Part shown: positions 17,900 to 26,033 of the stretch, piece after piece
Position numbering within the stretch: position 1 is the first letter of the stretch
Layout of the letters: every line of letters begins with the position of its first letter
NCBI GenBank assembly: GCA_040752915.1
Contig: JBFMHB010000028.1
Span: 1-37,415, forward strand
Direction of reading: 5' to 3'
From: Acidobacteriota bacterium
Lineage (GTDB): Bacteria; Acidobacteriota; UBA4820; DSQY01
DNA: 37,415 bases
Position numbers and translations under genes: made by a program
Notes under the pieces: model-generated
What the model saw: only the letters and a program-made list of their open reading frames with translations
The model's database searches: none
Told to the model about the DNA's origin: nothing

Positions 17900-18202
17900 T
17901 CACCGGAAGGCCACGTCGGCGTAGGTCAGGCCGAAGAAGATGAGAAGGGTCCCCAGGGTCACGATGAGGACCCCCTTCAGGAGCGCTCGCTCGTACCTAA
18001 GGTGCATGAAGTAATAGAAAACGAGGGCCGCCTTGACGGGCGTGATGGTCAGGAGGCCGGCCACGGCCGCCCGCTGACCGAACCGGCTCAACAGGACGAG
18101 GAGCGCCGTGAGGGCGAGCAGGACGGCCCATACGGCCACGTACATTCCATAGCCGGGGCCGGCGTGCCCGTCCGATTCGCGGTGACTCGCGTAGTCGCTC
18201 AT
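17900..18202 (-). CDS. ctaF: Cytochrome c oxidase subunit IV-like small membrane protein
   Basis: A 100-residue protein with three transmembrane helices (about 19-39, 45-67 and 76-95) and a His/Asp-rich cytoplasmic N-terminus. The second helix has TPVKAALVFYYFMHLRYE, the motif of prokaryotic cytochrome c oxidase subunit IV (COX4_pro). This subunit is thought to help assembly or stability rather than redox chemistry. I chose the ATG at 18202, which has AAGGTGG upstream and overlaps the stop of a 22-codon ORF as ATGA; a longer in-frame start near 18250 is less likely. It sits between ctaE and ctaC. Confidence 0.9.
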   Translation of the reverse strand: MSDYASHRESDGHAGPGYGMYVAVWAVLLALTALLVLLSRFGQRAAVAGLLTITPVKAALVFYYFMHLRYERALLKGVLIVTLGTLLIFFGLTYADVAFR

Positions 18203-18267
18203 GGTCCCACCTTCGACGGTTCGACCGGCTCCCGCCGGATCCAATCCCATTCTCCCCGATCCGCCAT
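18199..18267 (-). CDS. Candidate 22-residue ORF coupled to ctaF
   Basis: A short reading frame starting with ATG at 18267 fills the gap between ctaE and ctaF. It has GGGAGGG eight to ten bases upstream, begins 14 bases after the ctaE stop, and its TGA overlaps the ctaF ATG in the ATGA manner used at most other junctions of this operon. The peptide is charged and Trp-containing, with no membrane helix. It could be a tiny oxidase-associated peptide or just a translational coupler for ctaF. It is too short for homology to be judged by eye. Confidence 0.3.
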   Translation of the reverse strand: MADRGEWDWIRREPVEPSKVGP

Positions 18268-18281
18268 CGCCGCGCCCTCCC

Positions 18282-18893
18282 TCACGCCGCCAAATAGAAG
18301 AGGGGCAGGAGGTAGATCCACACCACGTCCACGAGGTGCCAGTAGAGCCCCCCGTTTTCGAGAACCACCGGATTCCTCGCGCCGATCCGCCCCTTCGCGA
18401 TCAGGATCGCCAGAACCGAAAGGACCGCCATGCCGGCGATCACGTGTGCGGCATGGAGGCCCGTCATGGAAAAGTAGAGGCCGAAGAACACCCTTTCCCC
18501 CGCCGGCAGGGAGGCCATGTGGTCCGAGTTGGGGTAGACGCCGTGGTGGAACTTGGCCGCCCATTCGAAGCCCTTGTTGACGAGAAAGAGCCCCCCCAGA
18601 GCCACGGTGGACCAGGTCAGGAGCAGGGACCGCTTCAGGTTCCCGCGGTGGGCCGCGGCCACGGCGAGGACCATGGTGAGGCTGCTCGTCAGCAGAACCG
18701 CGGTGTTCGCCACCCCGATGGGGATGCTCAAACTCCCCCCCGCGTGGTGGAACTCGTGGGGATACCGCGCCCTCATGTACGAATACGCGATGAAGAGGCC
18801 TCCAAAGAGGAGGATCTCCGTAACGAGGAAGAGCCACATTCCCAGCTTGGCCGCGAAGGGGTCGTGGTGCTCGCCGTGGGCGGGAGCGTTCAT
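18282..18893 (-). CDS. ctaE: Cytochrome c oxidase subunit III
   Basis: A 203-residue subunit III with about five transmembrane helices, the short form found in caa3 and bo3 oxidases (two fewer helices than the seven-helix type). Family features include KLGMWLFLVTEILLFGGLF near the N-terminus, FSMTGLHAAHVIAGM around residue 140, and the C-terminal LYWHLVDVVWIYLLPLFYL. It stabilises subunit I and supports proton uptake during turnover. Its ATG overlaps the ctaD stop as ATGA. Confidence 0.95.
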   Translation of the reverse strand: MNAPAHGEHHDPFAAKLGMWLFLVTEILLFGGLFIAYSYMRARYPHEFHHAGGSLSIPIGVANTAVLLTSSLTMVLAVAAAHRGNLKRSLLLTWSTVALGGLFLVNKGFEWAAKFHHGVYPNSDHMASLPAGERVFFGLYFSMTGLHAAHVIAGMAVLSVLAILIAKGRIGARNPVVLENGGLYWHLVDVVWIYLLPLFYLAA

Positions 18894-20518
18894 GGCCCCC
18901 CCTCCTTCCCGAAGGAGTAGGGCGGACCCGTCACCGTGGGGACGGTCTCAAAGTTCTCCTGGGGAGGCGGAGAAGGGATCTTCCACTCGAGGGTGACTCC
19001 CCCCCAGGGGTTGTCCTCGGCCTTGCGCCCGCGCAGGAGCGCCGCCACGAAGTTCCCGAAGAGGACCACGAGCCCCAGAACCAGGATCCAGGAGCCCACC
19101 GTGGCGACGAGGTGGCCCGTGTGGTACTGGGGCAGATGGTCGTAATACCTGCGCGGCATCCCCATGTAGCCCAGGATGAGCATGGTGAAGTACAGGAGGT
19201 TGAAGCCCACGAACAGCGGGATCCACGCCGCGTAGGCTACCTTTCGGTTGTAGTCCCTCCCGAACATCTTGGGAAACCAGTAAAGGAGGGCCGCGAAGAA
19301 GGCGAAGCCCGTTCCGCCGAACATGACGTAGTGGAAGTGGCCCACGATGAAGTAGGTGTCGTGGACGTGCTGGTTGATGGCCAGGGCCCCCTGCATGACG
19401 CCCGTGAGCCCCCCGATGCAGAAGAGGAAGATGAAGGTCAGGGCGTACAGGAGGGGCGGGCTCATCTCGATGGAGCCTTTGTAAAGCGTCGCCGTCCAGT
19501 TGAAGACCTTGATGGCGCTGGGGATGGCCACGATCATGGTGAGAAGGGAGAAGATCATGTTGCCGAAGGCGCTCATGCCCGAGGTGAACATGTGGTGGGC
19601 CCAGACCAGGGAGCCGAAGGCGGCGATGGAGAGCGAGGAATACGCGATGGCCCGATATCCGAAGATGGTCCTCCTGGCGAAGGTCGGCAGGATCTCGCTG
19701 ATGGCGCCCATGGCGGGGAGGATCATGATGTAGACGGCCGGGTGGGAGTAGATCCAGAAGAGGTGCTGGTACAGGATCGGGTCGCCGCCCTTGGCCGGAT
19801 CGAAGATCCCGATTCCGAAAAGCCGCTCGAGCATCACCAGGATGAAGGTGATCCCCAGGATGGGGGTGGCCAGAATCTGGATCCAGGAGGTGGCGTAGAG
19901 GGACCAGCAGAAGAGGGGCATGCGGTGCCACGTCATTCCGGGAGCCCGGAGCCGGTGGACCGTCGTGATGAAGTTGAGCCCCGTGAGGATGGAAGAGAAG
20001 CCCATGACCACGGCGGAGAAAACGGCCAGGGATACGTTCGTGCCCGATTTCATGCTGAAGGGGACGTAGAAGGTCCACCCCGTGTCGGGAGCGCCGGGCC
20101 CCGTGAAGAGGGAGAGAACGGCCAGGCACGCGCCGATGACGAGGCAGTACCACGAGGCGAGGTTGAGCCGGGGAAAGGCCACGTCCTTGGCGCCGATGAG
20201 GATCGGAAGGAAGAAGTTTCCGAAGACCGCCGAAAGTCCGGGGACCACGAACATGAAGATCATGATCACGCCGTGCACGGTGAAGAGCGCGTTGTAGGTC
20301 TGGGCCGACATGAGCGTCCGGCCCTCCGTCAACTGCTCCAGCCGCATGAAAACGCCCAGCGCGACCCCCACGAAGAAGAAGGCCACCATGGAGTACAGGT
20401 AGAGAATGCCCACCCTCTTGTGGTCCGTGGAAAGGACCCAGCCGAGGAGGCCCTTTCGGCCGGGAGCGTCCAGAAAGCCGGGCTGCGTGTGGACCAGCGG
20501 TTCCGCGAGCGTCGTCAT
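18890..20518 (-). CDS. ctaD: caa3-type cytochrome c oxidase subunit I
   Basis: Catalytic heme-copper subunit (542 residues, about twelve helices) that reduces O2 and pumps protons. Ligands seen: His82 for heme a (VHGVIM); CuB His259 with the cross-linkable Tyr263 in YSHPAVY; the His-His pair in WAHHMF; and the distal VHDTYFIVGHFHYVMFGG with heme a3 and heme a histidines. The residue two after the first CuB His is Ala, not the Glu of HPEVY enzymes, while the YS pair before it is kept. This marks the A2 subtype, as in Thermus or Rhodothermus caa3. It is coupled by ATGA overlaps to the SCO gene upstream and ctaE downstream. Confidence 0.97.
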   Translation of the reverse strand: MTTLAEPLVHTQPGFLDAPGRKGLLGWVLSTDHKRVGILYLYSMVAFFFVGVALGVFMRLEQLTEGRTLMSAQTYNALFTVHGVIMIFMFVVPGLSAVFGNFFLPILIGAKDVAFPRLNLASWYCLVIGACLAVLSLFTGPGAPDTGWTFYVPFSMKSGTNVSLAVFSAVVMGFSSILTGLNFITTVHRLRAPGMTWHRMPLFCWSLYATSWIQILATPILGITFILVMLERLFGIGIFDPAKGGDPILYQHLFWIYSHPAVYIMILPAMGAISEILPTFARRTIFGYRAIAYSSLSIAAFGSLVWAHHMFTSGMSAFGNMIFSLLTMIVAIPSAIKVFNWTATLYKGSIEMSPPLLYALTFIFLFCIGGLTGVMQGALAINQHVHDTYFIVGHFHYVMFGGTGFAFFAALLYWFPKMFGRDYNRKVAYAAWIPLFVGFNLLYFTMLILGYMGMPRRYYDHLPQYHTGHLVATVGSWILVLGLVVLFGNFVAALLRGRKAEDNPWGGVTLEWKIPSPPPQENFETVPTVTGPPYSFGKEGGP

Positions 20519-21312
20519 GATGGGGCCCCTGCGGTCGAATCTCCGCGCCCTTTTCGCCGCAGGACCAAGACCGCGACGAAGGCCCCCGCCAGGACGAGGG
20601 TCGCCGCGCCCGCCAGGCGCGTCACGTTGAACACGTATCGCCTGCCGGCTGGGTCGTAGCTGTAGCAAAAGGCGAGGAGCTTGTTGATGGTCGGTTCGGC
20701 CTGCCCGCGCCGCGCCTCTTCGACGGCCATGGCCACGTCGGCGGGCAGGAAGGTCACTCCGTACATGTACCGCGTCACGCGTCCCTCGGGGGAAAGGAAG
20801 ACGATCGCCCCCGGGTGGACGAACTGGTCCCCCTCCTGGCGAAATCGGAACCCCACGGAGTCGCACAGGGCCTTGGTGCTCTCCGCCGTGCCCGTGAGAA
20901 AGCGCCAGGCCGAGGGCGGGAAGGGGCGTTTCATCTGCTTGAGGTAGTTCTGCTTCTTTCGCAGGGCGATCTCGGGCGTGTCCGTCGGGTCGAAGCTCAC
21001 CGTGACCACCTGGAAGTCCCGCCCGGGTTCGGCCCCGTCCAGGCGGTTGAGAAACTCCACGACGCCGTTGAGAAGGGGCGTGCAGATGCCCGCGCACCGA
21101 AAGTAGTTCAGCGTCAGGACCGTCGGCTTGTCCAGGATCTGCCGGAGCGTGACGTCCCGGCCCTCCTCGTCCTTCAGGGTCGCATCGAGGGCCGCCGAGC
21201 GCCCCAGGACCTCGACGATCCCCACGTCCCCCGCGGCCGCTTCGGACTCTTGAGCCGTCAAGACGAGGGGCGCCAGGAACAGGACCGCCGGTATCAGGAA
21301 TCGAGCCATCAT
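20515..21312 (-). CDS. SCO1/SenC-type copper chaperone
   Basis: A 265-residue membrane-tethered thioredoxin-fold protein that inserts copper into, or reduces, the CuA site of the oxidase subunit II made from the same operon. It has an N-terminal signal sequence (about 1-20), the copper motif C73-A-G-I-C77 and the third ligand His166, all present. A C-terminal transmembrane helix (about 236-255) after a Cys-containing linker is an addition over minimal SCO proteins and would anchor the domain at both ends if the signal is not cleaved. Two tandem ATGs occur; the first overlaps the stop of the upstream cytochrome gene. No other CuA or CuB assembly gene such as ctaG is in the window. Confidence 0.92.
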   Translation of the reverse strand: MMARFLIPAVLFLAPLVLTAQESEAAAGDVGIVEVLGRSAALDATLKDEEGRDVTLRQILDKPTVLTLNYFRCAGICTPLLNGVVEFLNRLDGAEPGRDFQVVTVSFDPTDTPEIALRKKQNYLKQMKRPFPPSAWRFLTGTAESTKALCDSVGFRFRQEGDQFVHPGAIVFLSPEGRVTRYMYGVTFLPADVAMAVEEARRGQAEPTINKLLAFCYSYDPAGRRYVFNVTRLAGAATLVLAGAFVAVLVLRRKGRGDSTAGAPS

Positions 21313-22244
21313 GACCGCTTCCCCCCTTCTCCCCCGCCCTTCTCGTCCCGGTCCACGGCGGCCAAGAGGGCCGCGTGGAGGATCGTCCATTCCTCGGCCG
21401 AACAGGCCGCGACGCGAGGCCGGAACCCGTTCTCCGGCACGGAGGGGAGAACGTGTTCCGCCAGGGCCGCCGGGCTTTTCCTCCAGGTTTGGGCGCCCTG
21501 CAGGGCCAGGGCCACCCTCGCCAGGTCCCACGCCTCCTCCCGCAGGATTTCGGCGCCCGGACCTTCGGCGCGAAGCGGCTCGGGCGGCCGGAATTCTTCT
21601 CGGAGCCGCGCCGCCGCGAGGGTCACCGGAATCTTGTTGGGAACTCGTTCGCCGGCCGTCGCGAACTGCCTGCCGAAGGCTTCGAGGGCTTCCGGAACGT
21701 CGCCGTGGGAAAACGAGCCGAGGCTTTGCACGTAGTGGACCAGGGCCATGCGGTCCTTGGCCGGGAGGTAGTCGTAGGCGCCCATGGAGGAGCCCGGAAT
21801 CCCCTTCTCGAGGGTCCTGTAGATTTCAGGAATGCCCGGCCCGTTCTTCCAGCCCTGGGGGCTGGCGAAGTCCCTCGGAGGCGGGGCGAGGCCTTGGGCG
21901 GCGGGACCGTCCCCCCGGCCTTCGGGCCCGTGGCAGGACCGGCAATTCTGCTCGAAGAGCGCCCTGCCGCGGGCCAGGAGCGCGGGCGTGGCCGACAGGA
22001 CCTCCTCCGGCCGCACGGGCGGCACGTCGTACCCCCTGGCCGGCGGGTACTCGGCTGGATCGAGCCACCCCGTCTCCCCCCCCACCACCGGCACGGCGGG
22101 AGCGGCGGCGGGCCGGTTCGCGTTCCGGAGGCCCGGAACCACGATCACGGCGAAGAGGCAGGCCAGGAGGATCACTCCGACCACGACCAGAAGGGCGGAG
22201 AGGAGTCGTCGCAATTCGGCCGCGTCCACGTACTGTTCGATCAT
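21309..22244 (-). CDS. Membrane-anchored monoheme cytochrome c
   Basis: A 311-residue class I cytochrome c located between alternative complex III and the oxidase genes. An N-terminal helix (about 14-38) anchors it; the heme site is C101-x2-C104-H105 with Met154 as the probable sixth ligand in the GIPGSSMGAYDYL segment. After the heme domain about 130 residues form a helical tail without further hemes, of unknown role. The position suggests it passes electrons from alternative complex III to the caa3 oxidase, or is an extra subunit of either. It is linked by ATGA overlaps to actF and to the SCO gene. It is separate from the ActE heme domain, which is fused to ActD. Confidence 0.88.
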   Translation of the reverse strand: MIEQYVDAAELRRLLSALLVVVGVILLACLFAVIVVPGLRNANRPAAAPAVPVVGGETGWLDPAEYPPARGYDVPPVRPEEVLSATPALLARGRALFEQNCRSCHGPEGRGDGPAAQGLAPPPRDFASPQGWKNGPGIPEIYRTLEKGIPGSSMGAYDYLPAKDRMALVHYVQSLGSFSHGDVPEALEAFGRQFATAGERVPNKIPVTLAAARLREEFRPPEPLRAEGPGAEILREEAWDLARVALALQGAQTWRKSPAALAEHVLPSVPENGFRPRVAACSAEEWTILHAALLAAVDRDEKGGGEGGKRS

Positions 22245-23383
22245 AGGCGGAACTCCAGCCCCTCCTTGAGGAAGGGATCGCCTTCGGGCGCGTCCCGGCC
22301 CATGGCCATGGAGCGCCTCACCCACAGGAACCCCACCGAGACGAAAAAGATGGCAAAGGAGGCCTCGGGCCAGGAGAAGACCGGGCTCTTGAAGTTCGAG
22401 GGAAAGATCAGCCAGTAGAGGTCAAGCAGGTGCGCGAGGAGATAGAGGGCCGCGATCCGCTTCAGCGGGCCGTGCTCGCCCTTCTTTTCCCTCGGGATGA
22501 GGGCGAAGAACGGGATGACGAAGTGGACCATCGCCAGCCCGAGCACGACGAATTGCCATCCCGAGCCCGTGCGGTCCGCGTACCAGTAAACCTCCTCGGG
22601 AAGGTCGGCGTACCACATGAGCATGTACTGGGCGAACCCGATGTAGGACCAGAACACCGTGAAGGCGAAAAGGAAACCGCCCAGGTTGTAAAGGTGGTCC
22701 CGTCGAACCCCCCCGAGCCGTCCCCGTTCCAGAAGATGCACGGCGCCCAGAGCGGTGGCCGCCAGGCCCGAAAGGAACGACCCGGCGAAGACGTACACGC
22801 CGAAAATATCGCTGTACCAAGCCGGATCGAGGCTGGACAGCCAGTCGAAGGCCAGGAGGGTCACCGACAAGGCGTAGATGGCCATGAAGGCGGGCGCGAA
22901 GCGCCGGAACCGGACCGTCAGGGCCGGGTCGGCGGTGGCGTCCTGACGGAGCGAACCGCGCACGAGCACCCAGTAGGAAAGGACCCAGAGAGCCACGCAC
23001 GCCACGAAGCGCGCCGAGAAGAACGGCGCGTTGAGCCACGCGTGCAGCTTGCCGACGACGAACGGATCGTGGTGGGCCTCCGGGCGCGTCCAGGGATAGA
23101 GGACGGGCAGAGAAAGGAGGGCCGCGGCCCCCAGCGCGGCGGCGAGGAACAGGAGCGAAGAAAGCCGTTCCGGCATTCTGCGCAGGGGCACGCTCCACCG
23201 GGCCCCGACGAGGTGTTCCAGGGCCACGAGGAACAGGGCTCCCAAGGCGAGCGTGGCGAAGAAGAGAAACCACAGGAGCCAATTCGACCAGAAGCGCTCG
23301 GGTGGGGAGAAGGACCAGGACGCGCCGACGCCCGCGGCACCGACGGCGGCGGAGGCGAGGAGCCACCTGGGAGAGCGAATCAT
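22241..23383 (-). CDS. actF: Alternative complex III membrane subunit ActF
   Basis: A 380-residue membrane subunit with about ten helices, structurally a relative of ActC in the NrfD/PsrC-like fold but without known cofactors. It follows the order known for alternative complex III operons (A-B-C-D-E-F). Recognisable stretches are FWSNWLLWFLFF near the start, LLAFDWLSSLDPAWYSDIFG at about residue 190, and FWSYIGFAQYMLMWYADLPEE at about 255, all typical of ActF. The ATG overlaps the actDE stop, and its own stop overlaps the next cytochrome gene. Confidence 0.9.
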   Translation of the reverse strand: MIRSPRWLLASAAVGAAGVGASWSFSPPERFWSNWLLWFLFFATLALGALFLVALEHLVGARWSVPLRRMPERLSSLLFLAAALGAAALLSLPVLYPWTRPEAHHDPFVVGKLHAWLNAPFFSARFVACVALWVLSYWVLVRGSLRQDATADPALTVRFRRFAPAFMAIYALSVTLLAFDWLSSLDPAWYSDIFGVYVFAGSFLSGLAATALGAVHLLERGRLGGVRRDHLYNLGGFLFAFTVFWSYIGFAQYMLMWYADLPEEVYWYADRTGSGWQFVVLGLAMVHFVIPFFALIPREKKGEHGPLKRIAALYLLAHLLDLYWLIFPSNFKSPVFSWPEASFAIFFVSVGFLWVRRSMAMGRDAPEGDPFLKEGLEFRL

Positions 23384-24570
23384 GGCCGTCCTCCCCTTTC
23401 CAGGTCCTCGTCCGTCGCGTTCTGCGCCCTCTGCAGGACGCGCACGTAATGAACCACCGACCATCGGTCCTCCACGGAGAGGTGCGGCGCGTAGGAGGGC
23501 ATGGCGTTCTTCCCCCGCACGATGGCGTCGTAAATCTTCCCGTCCGAAAGCTCCCGGATGGCCCGGGCCTGGAGATTCGCGGGCTTGGCGCCGTAGGACG
23601 CCGTGAGGGTGGGCACTCCGTCCCCCAGGACGCCGTGGCAAACGGCGCAATGCGTGCGGTAGGCCTTCTGGCCCCGATCGAGGACGGGCTCCGTTCGGGG
23701 AAGGGGGTTGGCCAGGCCGGCGGCCTCCTCCGGGGCGGCCGGAGAGTAAGGCAGAAATCCCCTCGCCACAGTACCCGAGGGCGGCGACTGCATGCCGCGC
23801 CCGTCCCGGAATAGGGCGCTGGGTTCCTGCGGGTCGAGCTTGGGTTGGTCTTCCATGTGCACCATCGGGGGAAGGACAGGGAACAACTTGACGGCCCAGT
23901 AGGTGGCGTACCCGGCCACGAGGCAGGCCGCCCCGACGGCGAAGAATCCCTTGAGCAGGTAATTTGCCGACCACGGCCCGGAAGGCTCCGGCGCCGGAAG
24001 GATTTCCACCTCCGTCGCTCCGGCCTCCTCCAGGGCCGCCCGGGCCTCCCGCGCGTCGAAGGCCCCACCATATGCCTCCAGAGAAAGGGCGAAGCGGTCG
24101 CGCGTGATCTTCCCGATGGAGGCCGAGGAGAGGATGGGGTGCCCGTAGAAGGGAAGCCGATTCATCAGCAGGAGCATTCCCAGGCCCGCCGTGAACGTGG
24201 CGAAGAGGACCATCACTTCGAAGAGGATCGGAATGAAGGCCTGCCAGGCCATGGGGGCCTTTCCGCCCACGACGATGGGGTAGTCGATCCCCGTGGCCCA
24301 CATTTGGAAGAGGAAGGCCGAGACGGCGCCGATGAACCCCATGACGAGCACCATCCCCGCCAGGGGGGAGCGCCGATGGCCCAGGGCCGCGTCGAGCCCG
24401 TGCACGGGATAGGGGGTGTAGGCTTCCAGGCGGCCCAGTCCCTTGTCCCTCAGGCCCTGGGCGGCCGCCAGGATGTCTTCCGCGGTCTCGAAGAGCCCCA
24501 GCACCGCGAAGGCTTTCCCACCCGGTTCAGCCGCGGTTTCCGCCGTCACCATCCGCTCTCCGCCCGTCAT
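23380..24570 (-). CDS. Fused alternative complex III subunits ActD-ActE
   Basis: One 396-residue frame covers two subunits usually described as separate. Residues 20-165 are the ActD domain (DUF3341) with two helices (about 70-92 and 108-136) in the usual FAVLGLFETAEDILAA and FEVMVLFATFTAGLGML contexts. A third helix (about 204-230) and an extended segment with MEDQPKLDPQEPS and GTVARG lead to an ActE-type cytochrome c with C308-x2-C311-H312 and Met357. No stop or frameshift interrupts the join. I chose the ATG at 24570 because it overlaps the actC stop as ATGA; an ATG at 24552 has a better GGAG and would shorten it by six residues. The heme domain would face the periplasm. Confidence 0.9.
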   Translation of the reverse strand: MTGGERMVTAETAAEPGGKAFAVLGLFETAEDILAAAQGLRDKGLGRLEAYTPYPVHGLDAALGHRRSPLAGMVLVMGFIGAVSAFLFQMWATGIDYPIVVGGKAPMAWQAFIPILFEVMVLFATFTAGLGMLLLMNRLPFYGHPILSSASIGKITRDRFALSLEAYGGAFDAREARAALEEAGATEVEILPAPEPSGPWSANYLLKGFFAVGAACLVAGYATYWAVKLFPVLPPMVHMEDQPKLDPQEPSALFRDGRGMQSPPSGTVARGFLPYSPAAPEEAAGLANPLPRTEPVLDRGQKAYRTHCAVCHGVLGDGVPTLTASYGAKPANLQARAIRELSDGKIYDAIVRGKNAMPSYAPHLSVEDRWSVVHYVRVLQRAQNATDEDLERGGRP

Positions 24571-25949
24571 GGCGCACCGTGCCTTCCCGGCTGGGCTCCG
24601 GGGAGTACCATCTTCACCTCCGTCGTGGCGATGACCGGAAGGACGCGGGCGAAGACAAGCACCAGGGTGAAGAACAGCCCAAGGGATCCGAAGAGGATCC
24701 CGAAATCGACCAGCGTGGGCTTGTAGACGTGCCAGGAGGAGGGAAGGTAGTCCTGGTGGAGGGAGATGACGATGATGACAAACCGCTCGAACCACATGCC
24801 CACGGTCACCGCCACCGAGACGAAGATCATCCAGAAGTAGCTTCGTCGCGCCCTTCTGAACCAGAGGATCTGGGGGATGAGCACGTTGCAGCAGATGGTG
24901 AGGAGGCCCGCCCACCCGTACGTGCCTCCCACGTACTGCCTGAAGACGTGGTGGAGGTAAGGGTTCATGGAGTACCAGGCCGTGAAGCCCTCCATGAGGT
25001 AGGAGTAGGCCATGAGGCAAGACATCCCCAGGATAACCTTGTTCATGACCTCCAGGTGAAAATCGGTGATGAGGTTCTTGAGGTTCATCGTCTCGCGCAC
25101 CACCACCAGGACGATCACGACCATGGCAAAGCCCGCGAAGATGGCCCCGGCGACGAAGTAGGGCGGGAAGATCGTCATGTGCCAGCCCGGAACCAGCGAG
25201 ACGGCGAAGTCGAAGGAAACCACGCTGTGCACCGACAGCACGAGCCCCGTGGCGAGCCCCGCGAGGAGCAGGTAGGCCTTTTCGTAATGGGACCAGTGGC
25301 TCGCGGCCCCGCGCCATCCCAGGGAGAGGACCGTGTAGATCTTCCTCCGGAAAGGGCTCTGGGTGCGGTCACGCATGGAGGCCAGGTCGGGGATGAGGCC
25401 CAGGTACCAGAACATGAGGGACACGGAGAAGTAGGTGCTGACCGCGAAGACGTCCCAGAGGAGGGGGGACCGGAAGTTCGTCCAGAGTGCGCGCTGATTC
25501 GGATACGGGAAGAGCCAGAAGGCGAGCCAGGGACGTCCCACGTGAATCAGCGGGAAGAGCCCCGCGCACATGACCGCGAAAATGGTCATGGCCTCGGCGA
25601 ACCGCGCGATGGCGTTCCTCCAGGTCTTACGGAAGAGGAACAGGATGGCCGAGATGAGCGTTCCCGCGTGGCCGATGCCCACCCAGAAGACGAAGTTGAT
25701 GATATCGAAGGCCCAGAAGACCGGGCGGTTGTTGCCCCAGACGCCGATCCCCGTGCAGATGGTGTAGCCGATGAGGGCCAGCCCCACCGTCATGAGGGAG
25801 GCCGTGAAGGCCAGGGCGAGGAACCACTTTCGCGGCGGCTTCGTCTCGGGAAACCGCAGGACCTGCTCGTCGAGCGAGGCGGGCGTCACGGCCCCGTCCG
25901 TCAGGGGCGGCGTCCTCAGGGCTTCGGGGACCGCGGCGTCCGCCCTCAT
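24567..25949 (-). CDS. actC: Alternative complex III quinol-oxidising membrane subunit ActC
   Basis: A 460-residue NrfD/PsrC-family subunit with about ten transmembrane helices; in solved complexes it holds the quinol site on the periplasmic side and contacts the Fe-S part of ActB. Typical segments are [38 protein letters not shown] and [20 protein letters not shown]. The ATG has GGAGGAG six bases upstream; the gene begins 84 bases after actB. Together with ActF it forms the membrane core of the complex. Confidence 0.95.
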   Translation of the reverse strand: MRADAAVPEALRTPPLTDGAVTPASLDEQVLRFPETKPPRKWFLALAFTASLMTVGLALIGYTICTGIGVWGNNRPVFWAFDIINFVFWVGIGHAGTLISAILFLFRKTWRNAIARFAEAMTIFAVMCAGLFPLIHVGRPWLAFWLFPYPNQRALWTNFRSPLLWDVFAVSTYFSVSLMFWYLGLIPDLASMRDRTQSPFRRKIYTVLSLGWRGAASHWSHYEKAYLLLAGLATGLVLSVHSVVSFDFAVSLVPGWHMTIFPPYFVAGAIFAGFAMVVIVLVVVRETMNLKNLITDFHLEVMNKVILGMSCLMAYSYLMEGFTAWYSMNPYLHHVFRQYVGGTYGWAGLLTICCNVLIPQILWFRRARRSYFWMIFVSVAVTVGMWFERFVIIVISLHQDYLPSSWHVYKPTLVDFGILFGSLGLFFTLVLVFARVLPVIATTEVKMVLPGAQPGRHGAP

Positions 25950-26033
25950 GGCGTCTCCTCCCAGGGCGACCCTCCAACGGAATCAAGCGGCCCTCGCGGA
26001 GCGCCTTCGACTTGTAAGAACCGCCTTCCTGGA

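Noticed and set aside
19112-20659. 515-codon plus-strand frame opposite ctaD
   Set aside because: Antisense shadow of a highly conserved oxidase subunit; composition is dominated by Glu, Asp, Gly and His.
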